Below are positions 1 to 5,837 of a stretch of 6,077 nt of DNA, piece after piece. Every line of letters begins with the position of its first letter. The stretch's first letter is position 1. The translations under genes and the position numbers were made by a program. The DNA comes from Rickettsia endosymbiont of Ixodes persulcatus (lineage in GTDB: Bacteria > Pseudomonadota > Alphaproteobacteria > Rickettsiales > Rickettsiaceae): contig JAPYLE010000255.1 of NCBI GenBank assembly GCA_027293795.1, positions 1 to 6,077 of the forward strand, written 5' to 3'. The notes below the pieces were generated by a model. The model saw nothing but the letters and a program-made list of their open reading frames with translations. It searched no databases and was not told where the DNA came from.

Positions 1-114
1 TCATATTTTTATTTGGGAAAGCTAATTGTTGAATTTAATAAACTTCATGAATTGTTTTTTGATTTTGATAACTTGCCTTCAATTATTGAAAGAGAGTTAC
101 ATGCGATTAACTAA
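1..114 (+). CDS. C-terminal end of an unrecognised protein (5' end outside window)
   Basis: Frame 1 is open from the first base to a TAA at 112-114, giving 37 residues that end ...IIERELHAIN. The peptide has an ordinary mix of hydrophobic and charged residues (FNKLHELFFDFDNLPSIIE) and looks like a helical C-terminus. The competing frame starting at 26 runs on into the palindromic repeats and has an odd composition. I do not recognise the family, and too little is present to assign a function. No terminator-like hairpin with a T run follows; the next structured DNA is the repeat element from 135. It could also be the end of a degraded gene, because the following 700 bases contain gene debris. 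Confidence 0.5.
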   Translation, partial: SYFYLGKLIVEFNKLHELFFDFDNLPSIIERELHAIN

Positions 115-134
115 AATTCGTGGGGATACTTCAG

Positions 135-221
135 ATTGCGAGTGCGGAGCGCGCGGCAATCTAGAAAATACCATAACCTGGATGGCCATGCTCATTACAT
201 TCGCTCGCCATGACGATATTT
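135..221. repeat. REP-like palindromic intergenic element, copy 1
   Basis: An 87-bp unit that recurs at 232-318 with five substitutions. It begins ATTGCGAGTGCGGAGC and ends CTCGCCATGACGATATTT. The right end is close to the reverse complement of the left end (CGTCATTGCGAG, best seen in copy 2), so a full element can fold into a long imperfect hairpin. There is also an inner ATTGC...GCAAT pair near the left end. It is much richer in GC than its surroundings. Dispersed elements of this style are common in intergenic DNA of AT-rich intracellular proteobacteria. It lies between a gene end and decayed sequence and is probably non-coding. Confidence 0.8.
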
Positions 222-231
222 TTCCTTCGTC

Positions 232-318
232 ATTGCGAGTGCGGAGCGCGCGGCAATCTAGAAAATACCGTAACCTGGATAGCCACGCTCATTACATTCG
301 CTTGCCATGATGATATTT
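232..318. repeat. REP-like palindromic intergenic element, copy 2
   Basis: Second copy in the same orientation, exactly 97 bp downstream of the first, with a 10-base spacer (222-231). Its left end keeps the fuller CGTCATTGCGAG terminus, while its right end has drifted to CTTGCCATGATGA, so the two copies have decayed at opposite ends. Confidence 0.8.
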
Positions 319-442
319 ATTTTGTTTTGGGAGAAAACACTACATTATTCTACCTATATTAGCTTGATTATAAAAACGATAGCTATTTAATGCGGCCTGC
401 TTATTACTGATATTGCGATTAAAAGTCCTAGTCTTAAGATAA

Positions 443-697
443 GAACTATTATCGAAGCGGATAAAAAATGATAAGGCAACTAATTTTACGCCTGAGGAAT
501 TTAAGCGAGTATCTAGAGATTTAAAGGCTAGACATTCGTTACGCGTGAACGCATTATTTAATGCGAAGAAAGTTGGTAAGGATAGTTGGCGCATGCAATT
601 TAGTTATGACGATAACGCTTATGAAACTCAAGATTTGAATAAAGCCGCGTGTAAAGTATGCCATGCTAGCGTTGCGCATTTTACACGCGCCGGATAA
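443..697 (+). pseudogene. Decayed gene with cytochrome P460-like C-terminus (CXXCH)
   Basis: An open frame runs from just after a TAA (440-442) to a TAA at 695-697, with no convincing start codon or ribosome site, so the 5' part is missing or frameshifted. The translation reads like real protein: NFTPEEFKRVSRDLKAR, then KDSWRMQFSYDD, then ETQDLNKAACKVCHASVAHF and a short tail. The CKVCH at 650-664 is a CXXCH haem c attachment motif. Its setting (Trp and Phe followed by Asn-Lys-Ala-Ala-Cys, then His-Ala and Phe-Thr) resembles the end of cytochrome P460-type domains, which are periplasmic haem proteins. The family call is from memory of the pattern. No signal peptide can be seen because the N-terminus is lost. 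The minus-strand frame over 340-594 is the shadow of this sequence. Confidence 0.5.
646..689. other. Strong hairpin over the haem-motif region
   Basis: CGCGTGTAAA (646-655) is perfectly complementary to TTTACACGCG (680-689). Inside it, ATGC (658-661) pairs with GCAT (676-679) after a 2-base bulge. This gives a 14-bp stem with a 14-base loop. There is no T run after it, so it does not look like an intrinsic terminator. It covers the CXXCH codons of the remnant. Confidence 0.55.
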
Positions 698-723
698 GCC
701 CTAACGCCAGAGAATACAACTAA

Positions 724-837
724 CTTTTCAGAGAAAAAAACAGTATCTTGCTTTTGCATTACTCAACCGATATTTATACGGCAGCAGCCAGCTTGTCAGG
801 ACTTGGGTCAGATAATATTATTCAGGCTGATAAATAA
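724..837 (+). pseudogene. Short coding remnant, unrecognised
   Basis: After an in-frame TAA (721-723) a frame is open to TAA 835-837. Its last part reads STDIYTAAASLSGLGSDN then IIQADK, which looks like a genuine protein C-terminus, rich in Ala, Ser and Gly. No start codon or ribosome site is seen. It may be the tail of the same decayed gene as 443-697 after a frameshift, or of another lost gene. I do not recognise it. Confidence 0.3.
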
Positions 838-877
838 AATAAGCTAAATGACAGATAGTTAAAAATTATAGTTTAAT

Positions 878-1978
878 TTAAATAACGCCGGCGATACAAA
901 GTATTTTTTTAAAAAATGGCATTGAACTAGTTGACCCTTTATTTTTAAGATCAATATTAAACTCTTCTATCAAATCTTTGTTTTTGCTTATACTATTAAG
1001 GTAATGGATAACATAAGAAATTGAATAAAGTCCTCTATAACAAATATCGCGTTTTATAAAAAAGCAATCTAGATATTCTATTAATATAAGAGAAAAAATA
1101 TGTGGAAGAGACTGAGTTTCAATATGTTTTCCGAGTATATTATAATTAATATACTTTTTTAAATAAAAAATATTTGGTAATAAAGAATTTTTTATTAAAA
1201 AATCATTCGGTAGTAATTGTATTAATTGAGAGGGAGAGCTGTTTTTTATAGCAGTTAGTAACGCATTACCACTATAAACAATTTTGTAAGAGTCCGTTAG
1301 TTTACTAATCGTTTGTCCTAGCAGGATTTCCCCTTTTTTTATCGTATGTAAGCGTGAAGAATAAGGTTTATAGGATTTCCAAAAAATTTGTAATGGTTGG
1401 CTAAGTAAGAAATTTTTATTAAATAAAATAAAATAAGATCCAATATGCCAGCGGTATTCGTAATTTTCAGCTAGACCAACTACATTATGAGGGTACTTTA
1501 ATAAATTTTCTAAGGTGTTGGAATATTCTTTTACTGGAAAAACTATTCCATCGTTTAGCAAAAGTATCTTTGTAAAAGGTTTTAATAAATCTGGATTGGC
1601 TAATAAATAAAGTATGCCATATTTGTATCCACCAAAATCTCTTCCAAAATTTAAACGTTTTAAAAGAATACATTCATTTTTTATTAAAAATTGAATATCT
1701 TTTTTATTTATAGGGTGAGGAGCGATAATAATAATTTTTATTTTATGGTTAAATAGATAACTAATTGTTCTTTTAATAAGTAAAGAGAGGCCTTTAGGTT
1801 GATAAATAGCAAAAACAGCTAAGGTCTTATATTCTGGATCTAACAAGGTTTTATTGGGAATGATAACTTGTATAGTTTGATTAAACCGATAATAAAAATT
1901 ATAAAAAATTCTATCTAAAAAATAGTAAATTCCGCGTATTATAGTTTGAGGTATCCATCGACAAACGAAGTATTTCAT
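878..1978 (-). CDS. RgpF-family (rhamnan synthesis F) glycosyltransferase-like protein
   Basis: A 366-residue protein, about the length of a single RgpF domain. Members of this family act in the cytoplasm in assembly of rhamnose-rich or other cell-surface polysaccharides. Family-like signatures appear in order: LAVFAIYQPKG (53-63), NFGRDFGGYKYGI (110-122, the most diagnostic block), ILLLNDGIVFPV (138-149), then VVGLAENYEY (166-175) leading into HIGSYFILFNK (178-188), and EILLGQTISKL (217-227). The N-terminus is aromatic and basic, and there is no clear signal peptide. The ATG at 1976-1978 has no strong Shine-Dalgarno site upstream, so expression may be weak or use another start. It is a lone minus-strand gene: nothing beside it makes nucleotide sugars or exports glycans, so its substrate cannot be inferred. 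The frame is intact and there is no obvious terminator after its stop. Confidence 0.8.
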   Translation of the reverse strand: MKYFVCRWIPQTIIRGIYYFLDRIFYNFYYRFNQTIQVIIPNKTLLDPEYKTLAVFAIYQPKGLSLLIKRTISYLFNHKIKIIIIAPHPINKKDIQFLIKNECILLKRLNFGRDFGGYKYGILYLLANPDLLKPFTKILLLNDGIVFPVKEYSNTLENLLKYPHNVVGLAENYEYRWHIGSYFILFNKNFLLSQPLQIFWKSYKPYSSRLHTIKKGEILLGQTISKLTDSYKIVYSGNALLTAIKNSSPSQLIQLLPNDFLIKNSLLPNIFYLKKYINYNILGKHIETQSLPHIFSLILIEYLDCFFIKRDICYRGLYSISYVIHYLNSISKNKDLIEEFNIDLKNKGSTSSMPFFKKILCIAGVI

Positions 1979-2054
1979 AGTTTTAAATAGGTTGTATGAG
2001 TGTATTGACCTATGTGTTTTTTATGATGGGTTTTTTACTAAAAAATATCCTCTC

Positions 2055-2156
2055 CTAGCATTTTAATATACCGTACTTACTTAAAAATGTAAATTTTATA
2101 AACCTAGGATTTAGGTTGTTCCATAAACTTGACCGCTTAATACTACCAGATTTCAT
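2055..2156 (-). CDS. Possible 33-residue small ORF
   Basis: On the minus strand an ATG (complement of 2154-2156) is preceded by GGAGA four bases upstream, the best Shine-Dalgarno match in this interval. It opens a 33-codon frame ending in TAG (complement of 2055-2057). The product begins MKSGSIKRSSLWNNL, is basic and Ser/Asn-rich, and resembles nothing I know. It lies upstream of the RgpF-like gene on the same strand, with about 76 bases between. It could be a leader peptide, the remnant of a lost gene start, or chance. The ribosome site is the only real support. Confidence 0.2.
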   Translation of the reverse strand: MKSGSIKRSSLWNNLNPRFIKFTFLSKYGILKC

Positions 2157-2293
2157 TATTTCTCCAAGCTGTTAACTATCAAGGGTAAAAAGATCATTTG
2201 CGGATAAATAGTTGGTAATGGAATCAATTAGATTAATAATAGATAAGTAAATTAACTTTATAAATTATAATTTTAATGGAATAACGTGATTAT

Positions 2294-2331
2294 AGCAGTA
2301 GCAGTAGCAGTAGCAGTAGCAGTAGTAGTAG
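2294..2331 (+). repeat. Microsatellite: five AGCAGT hexamers plus AGT triplets
   Basis: Five perfect AGCAGT units (2294-2323) run into AGTAGTAG and then directly into T9. It lies about 215 bases upstream of the first Kelch-like gene and outside any coding frame. Tracts of this kind change length by slippage during replication. Confidence 0.9.
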
Positions 2332-2360
2332 TTTTTTTTTAAAATTTACTTTATATGTAA

Positions 2361-2375
2361 TTTTTTTTTTTTTTT
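2361..2375 (+). repeat. T15 homopolymer tract
   Basis: Fifteen consecutive T residues about 170 bases upstream of the Kelch-like cluster. Runs this long are prone to slippage and also bend or stiffen DNA. The read length of the tract itself may be uncertain. Confidence 0.85.
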
Positions 2376-2491
2376 AAATTTTTAATGATAAATTAATTAT
2401 CTTAATAAAAAAAATAGTTAATGAAGTTAAAAACAAGCGTAAATAAATAAGACAGTTAAGTTAACTTTATGAAAAGTATACTTTTTTGTCT

Positions 2492-2521
2492 TTGTTTGTA
2501 ATAGATATACGTAATGATAAT
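2492..2521 (+). promoter_or_regulatory. Candidate sigma70-type promoter for the Kelch-like cluster
   Basis: TTGTTT (2492-2497) and GATAAT (2516-2521) are separated by 18 bases. The -10 matches TATAAT at five of six positions, while the -35 keeps only the TTG core. Transcription would start near 2528, leaving a short leader before the first gene. In DNA this AT-rich such matches arise by chance, so this is only a candidate. Confidence 0.3.
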
Positions 2522-2545
2522 TGTAAAGGTTAAAACTATTTAAAA

Positions 2546-3856
2546 ATGGGGAAAAAAATGGCAGCAGACGATAAAAATATAAAATTTATATCAAGTGACG
2601 AATCTAACGCTTTGCAAACTAAGTGGAAAAGCCGAGTTAGCGATAATAATGATGAAGAGGTTGATCCGGGTGAGGATGACATCTCAATTGATGACAATGA
2701 CGATATCGAAGAGGATGTAATTGAGACAAAAATAGATATTACAGAAGATGATATTCAAGAGTTTTCTATCGAAATTGATCTAAAAGAGGATTTTTCAAAT
2801 ATTCCTATTAGTTATTGTAGCCGGATTTTTAAGAGCAAATTATCTTATGAAGAAACGATTAGTTTAGACTTAATGGGTATTGCTTTTAATGGTTGTGATA
2901 GTCTTTATTTTATAAGTTCTTCTATAAAGAAGCAGTTGTATGTTTCACAATATAACATTCGTTCTAACGAACTTAGTCAATTTAAATTAGTAGCAAATTT
3001 ACCTGAAGAAATTTATGAAGCGGTTCTTTATAAAGAAACAGAAAAAAGGTTATATTGGTATTTATTAGGAAAAAAAACTATTTGGCAATTAGTTTTGAAA
3101 AAAAAAGAACTTACTAATAGCTTAGTAAACTTAAGTCTTACTCCGTTTGATGACACGATATATCCACTTCAGCAGCATGATTCGCAAAGAGATCATGAAG
3201 GTGCTAGCCTAATCGTTTTTGGGCAGTATCCATGGATTATCGGTGGAAAAATTAATAGTTCAATTGATACATCGCGTAGACTTTTATCTATAACGCGCTG
3301 GCTACAGGACGCGGATAATGCAACTAAAATACCAATAAAAAGTCAAGTAGCGCATTTATTTTTAGCAGAGAAAAGAGAAAGGCCAATTGTTTATGTGATC
3401 GGCCAAGATATTATATGTATTGGAGGAAATCAATTAAATAAGGAAAATATTGTTGAGCACATTAATTTAAATAGTTTTTTTTATGCTGAAAGTTCTACTA
3501 GAATGTTAGAAAAAAATCACAATTGTAATGAAAAATTTCTGAGTGAACTTAGTATTAATTCAATTAAAACTGCTTCTTGCTTACATGAAAATTCAATTTT
3601 TATTTTTAACCAACACTTAGCAGATGCTGAAAATCCTATTTATTATCAATATAATTTTTTGAATCGCAGTGTAAATTCTTCAGGAAATCTATCTTGGCAA
3701 TTTTTGACCATTAAAAATTCTGTTGCTGACGAGTTAGTCTTTTCTAGCATTAAGGCTGTTTCAGTCGGTAGTCATATCTATCTAGTTCTATTTAACCGTA
3801 TGGATAAATTGAATAAGACAGAAATAAAATTTATCCAACTTAACTCCAAGGAATAA
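2546..3856 (+). CDS. Kelch-like repeat protein A with acidic N-terminal extension
   Basis: A 436-residue protein. Residues 33-69 are dominated by Asp and Glu (for example DNNDEEVDPGEDD and DDIEEDVIE). From about 108 to the end there are roughly six strand-rich segments with Kelch-like features: PWIIGGK (229-235), IICIGGN (289-295), SIFIFNQ (350-356), PIYYQYNF (364-371), SWQFL (383-387), IYLVLFN (411-417). This suggests a beta-propeller protein-interaction domain, although the repeats are too divergent for a firm family name. No signal peptide or membrane segment is seen. It is a clear paralogue of the next gene, which lacks the acidic region; the 55-base gap without a terminator suggests co-transcription. 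Start: ATG 2546 has only a distant AAAGG, whereas ATG 2558 has GGGG six bases upstream, so translation may begin at MAADDK. Role unknown; an effector or scaffold is inference. Confidence 0.75.
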   Translation: MGKKMAADDKNIKFISSDESNALQTKWKSRVSDNNDEEVDPGEDDISIDDNDDIEEDVIETKIDITEDDIQEFSIEIDLKEDFSNIPISYCSRIFKSKLSYEETISLDLMGIAFNGCDSLYFISSSIKKQLYVSQYNIRSNELSQFKLVANLPEEIYEAVLYKETEKRLYWYLLGKKTIWQLVLKKKELTNSLVNLSLTPFDDTIYPLQQHDSQRDHEGASLIVFGQYPWIIGGKINSSIDTSRRLLSITRWLQDADNATKIPIKSQVAHLFLAEKRERPIVYVIGQDIICIGGNQLNKENIVEHINLNSFFYAESSTRMLEKNHNCNEKFLSELSINSIKTASCLHENSIFIFNQHLADAENPIYYQYNFLNRSVNSSGNLSWQFLTIKNSVADELVFSSIKAVSVGSHIYLVLFNRMDKLNKTEIKFIQLNSKE

Positions 3857-3900
3857 CTAAATTTTTCTCTTAAGGTTTACATGAGTAATAAAATTTTATA

Positions 3901-3905
3901 AAGGA
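3901..3905 (+). promoter_or_regulatory. Ribosome binding site of Kelch-like gene B
   Basis: AAGGA six bases before ATG 3912. It favours this start over the internal ATG five codons later. Confidence 0.6.
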
Positions 3906-3911
3906 TTCTAT

Positions 3912-5015
3912 ATGTTAAATGAAATGTATATCGATAATAAGCAGGCTACATATCAAGTTTGGGAAAAAAATATTTATCAACCTATAGGATTAAACGATTT
4001 AGAATTATTAGGCACTTTTTTTGATGCTCACCAACGTATTTTATTCCTGTGTGCTGCAGGCGGGTACTTATACCATCTAAGTTATAATGTTATAGAAAAT
4101 AAGCTAAGTAATAGTCTTAAGCGTTCAGCGAAGCTACCAGAAACTATTTATAATGCGAAAGTTTATGAATTGAATGAGAATATAGTAAAGTGGTATTTAC
4201 TAGGTGAAACAAATATTTATCAATTAGAAGTCGAGAGATCTACGTTTGTTGGTAAATTAATTCCATATCCTAAACGATATTATCCAAGAGATATTACGAT
4301 TGAAAATAAATTACATGAAGGAGGGTCTCTGGTTGTATTTGATAGACTGCCATGGGTAATTGGGGGTAAGGATTTTAAAAATGGTATTAATACGAGTAGA
4401 CGGCTTTTCACTGGCGGGTGCTATTTTACAAACCCTGGTTACACACAGTGTCCTGGTCGCGTTGAACATAATTTTTTAAGTCATGAGCGAACATCACCTA
4501 TTGTACATATGTATGACGATAAATTCATTTGTATCGGCGGTAATTCCTCTTCACAGCCAGAAAATATTATGGAGTTTATCAATATAAGACCCTATTATCC
4601 GATTCCACGGCATGGTCAGGCAAGAGAAGATGATGCAACCCGAGTTTTTACTACCTTACGTTCTATCGTGGCCTATTCAAATAAAAATTGTGGTTTGCAG
4701 ACTACTTCTCCAAGTCCAGCTTCTTGTCTTTTTTTAAATTCTATTTTTATATTTACCAATCAAATTTTTAATAAGAAGCCCATATATTATAAATATAATT
4801 TTAACAATGGTGGTACTTGGGAATTTCTCGTTCCAGAAGTGGACGATCCTAAAAGTTTAAGCTTTACGAGTGCTAATGCCATAACTATTGGTAAGGATAT
4901 TTATTTGATTTTATTTAATGCTGTAAGTAATAAAAATGTTACGGAATATATGATAAACGAAGTGCCCGCGAAAGAAGGTACTACAATTAGTATTTATAAG
5001 ATTAAAGAAATTTAG
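3912..5015 (+). CDS. Kelch-like repeat protein B, tandem paralogue of A
   Basis: A 367-residue protein aligning along its whole length with the region of A after the acidic part. Shared blocks are WYLLGE-TNIYQL (94-105; A has WYLLGKKTIWQL), HEGGSLVVF (135-143), PWVIGGK (147-153), NTSRRLF (160-166), FICIGGN (205-211) followed by ENIMEFINI (217-225), IFIFTNQ (278-284), PIYYKYNF (290-297), TWEFL (302-306) and IYLILFN (330-336). The spaced Gly-Gly dyads after hydrophobic strands suggest a Kelch-like propeller of about six blades. B has its own loop insertions (about 168-184 and 229-262) and no acidic extension. No signal peptide or membrane helix is visible. AAGGA precedes the start at good spacing. 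The pair clearly arose by duplication and has diverged strongly. Partner and function are unknown; export to a host would be inference. Confidence 0.75.
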   Translation: MLNEMYIDNKQATYQVWEKNIYQPIGLNDLELLGTFFDAHQRILFLCAAGGYLYHLSYNVIENKLSNSLKRSAKLPETIYNAKVYELNENIVKWYLLGETNIYQLEVERSTFVGKLIPYPKRYYPRDITIENKLHEGGSLVVFDRLPWVIGGKDFKNGINTSRRLFTGGCYFTNPGYTQCPGRVEHNFLSHERTSPIVHMYDDKFICIGGNSSSQPENIMEFINIRPYYPIPRHGQAREDDATRVFTTLRSIVAYSNKNCGLQTTSPSPASCLFLNSIFIFTNQIFNKKPIYYKYNFNNGGTWEFLVPEVDDPKSLSFTSANAITIGKDIYLILFNAVSNKNVTEYMINEVPAKEGTTISIYKIKEI

Positions 5016-5156
5016 CTACGCTAATTCATTAGCTTAGTGTTAGATGTTAGTGCTCGTATCTTATTTAAATTAGGTTAATTGATCAGATTTTCTCACGAAA
5101 AAAATTTTATAGGCTGCTAACTAAAAAAACATTTACAAATAAAATAAGGTAATAGT
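5016..5156 (+). other. Gap between genes B and C with a small palindrome
   Basis: This 141-base gap holds GCTAAT-TC-ATTAGC at 5020-5033, just after the stop of gene B. The arms are perfect but AT-rich and no T run follows, so it is a weak terminator candidate at best. TAAGG at 5145-5149 is a well-placed ribosome site, seven bases before ATG 5157. No convincing promoter with normal spacing was found, so gene C may be transcribed with A and B. Confidence 0.4.
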
Positions 5157-5837
5157 ATGGATATAGGAATTACAGATTATTATAAAGGTCGACCAGATGA
5201 TAGAGATAAACCAGATGATGATGAAAAAGAATGTTGTAAAAAAATTGATTCTATAGAAAACGAATTAAGCAAAATTAAAACGTCAATAAGTACTTTAGAA
5301 GAAAATCTAAAAGACAATAAGTGTATCAATCAACAAGATCTCAATAAATTGGAAACGAGGCTAAAAGAAATTTTTGAAAAAATTAATGTAAAATCTGATT
5401 GTACTTCTTTAAATAAAAAATTTGATGAATTAAACAATAAATTTAAAGAATTAAAAGAGAACTGTGTTTCTAAAAATGATTTAAATTTAAAAATTTCTGA
5501 ATTGTCCGATTGTTTTGTAAACAAAGAAGAATTAAATAATAGCGTAGGTGATTTGGATAGGAAAATAAGTGCTAATCAGTCAAGTCTAAAAATCATAGAT
5601 GAAAATGTAAAGTTTAATAAGGGAAAAATAAATGAAATAGACTCAAACGTAAGGTTTAATAAGGGAGAAATAAATGATATAGACTCAAATGTAAGATTTA
5701 ATAGGGGAAAAATAAATGATATAGACTCAAACGTAAGGTTTAATAGGGGAAAAATAAATGATATAGACTCAAACCATCGATTAGATCTTGTTTCTGAGCA
5801 ACTTTCTCCAAACCATCGGTTAGATCTTTTTTCTTAG
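5157..5837 (+). CDS. Coiled-coil repeat protein C, probably truncated by in-frame TAG
   Basis: A 226-residue, highly charged protein with no signal peptide or membrane segment. A short acidic head (GRPDDRDKPDDDEKECC, 11-27) is followed by a predicted coiled coil from about 28 to 205 with Ile/Leu heptads. Cysteines at 56, 82, 103 and 119 begin a loose motif (C-I-N-Q-Q-D-L, C-V-S-K-N-D-L, C-F-V-N-K-E-E-L). Residues 150-205 are four near-identical 14-residue units (NVRFNKGEINDIDS type), each two heptads with Val/Ile at a, Ile at one d and Asn at the other. Residues 206-226 come from a different repeat (NHRLDL...) and end at TAG 5835-5837, where the neighbouring repeat copy has GAG. The frame is open again after a second TAG, so the natural gene was probably longer. 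Fibre-like or scaffold oligomers are plausible. TAAGG precedes the start, which supports ATG 5157. Confidence 0.7.
   Translation: MDIGITDYYKGRPDDRDKPDDDEKECCKKIDSIENELSKIKTSISTLEENLKDNKCINQQDLNKLETRLKEIFEKINVKSDCTSLNKKFDELNNKFKELKENCVSKNDLNLKISELSDCFVNKEELNNSVGDLDRKISANQSSLKIIDENVKFNKGKINEIDSNVRFNKGEINDIDSNVRFNRGKINDIDSNVRFNRGKINDIDSNHRLDLVSEQLSPNHRLDLFS
5604..5771 (+). repeat. Four tandem 42-bp units encoding a 14-residue coiled-coil repeat
   Basis: Units start at 5604, 5646, 5688 and 5730. They differ by a few bases: K/R changes, one K-to-E and one E-to-D. Later units are more alike than the first, which suggests expansion from the upstream edge. The unit keeps frame because 42 is a multiple of three. 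It ends abruptly at the 39-bp array, where CTCAAAC is shared by both repeat types. Confidence 0.9.

Larger units (their letters stand above)
1979..2545. other. 567-base non-coding interval between divergent genes
   Basis: This interval separates the minus-strand RgpF-like gene from the plus-strand cluster, so promoters for both should lie here. It contains a TTTTTT-ACT-AAAAAA symmetry at 2031-2045, a perfect 6-bp-arm hairpin AACCTA/TAGGTT at 2101-2117, a microsatellite at 2294-2331, T9 at 2332-2340, T15 at 2361-2375, A8 at 2407-2414 and the palindrome AAGTTAACTT at 2458-2467. A similar ATTAACTTTAT stretch also occurs near 2250. I see no tRNA or recognised RNA gene. Confidence 0.6.

Noticed and set aside
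26..310. Plus-strand open frame of 94 codons
   Set aside because: It crosses both palindromic elements, its composition follows the repeat, and frame 1 over 1-114 is the more protein-like reading.
340..594. Minus-strand open frame of 84 codons
   Set aside because: It is the antisense of the plus-strand haem-protein remnant, with no ribosome site.
1485..1673. Minus-strand open frame of 62 codons
   Set aside because: It lies in another frame inside the RgpF-like gene, whose motifs support the longer frame.
5020..5033. Intrinsic terminator after gene B
   Set aside because: The stem is AT-rich with a 2-base centre, and no T run follows.
5079..5112. Promoter TTGATC / TTTATA before gene C
   Set aside because: The spacing is 21 bases, too long for a normal promoter, and such matches are frequent in AT-rich DNA.
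5330..5524. Minus-strand open frame of 64 codons
   Set aside because: It is antisense to the coiled-coil gene, is Phe/Ser-rich as expected for a shadow of Lys/Glu-rich codons, and has no motif support.
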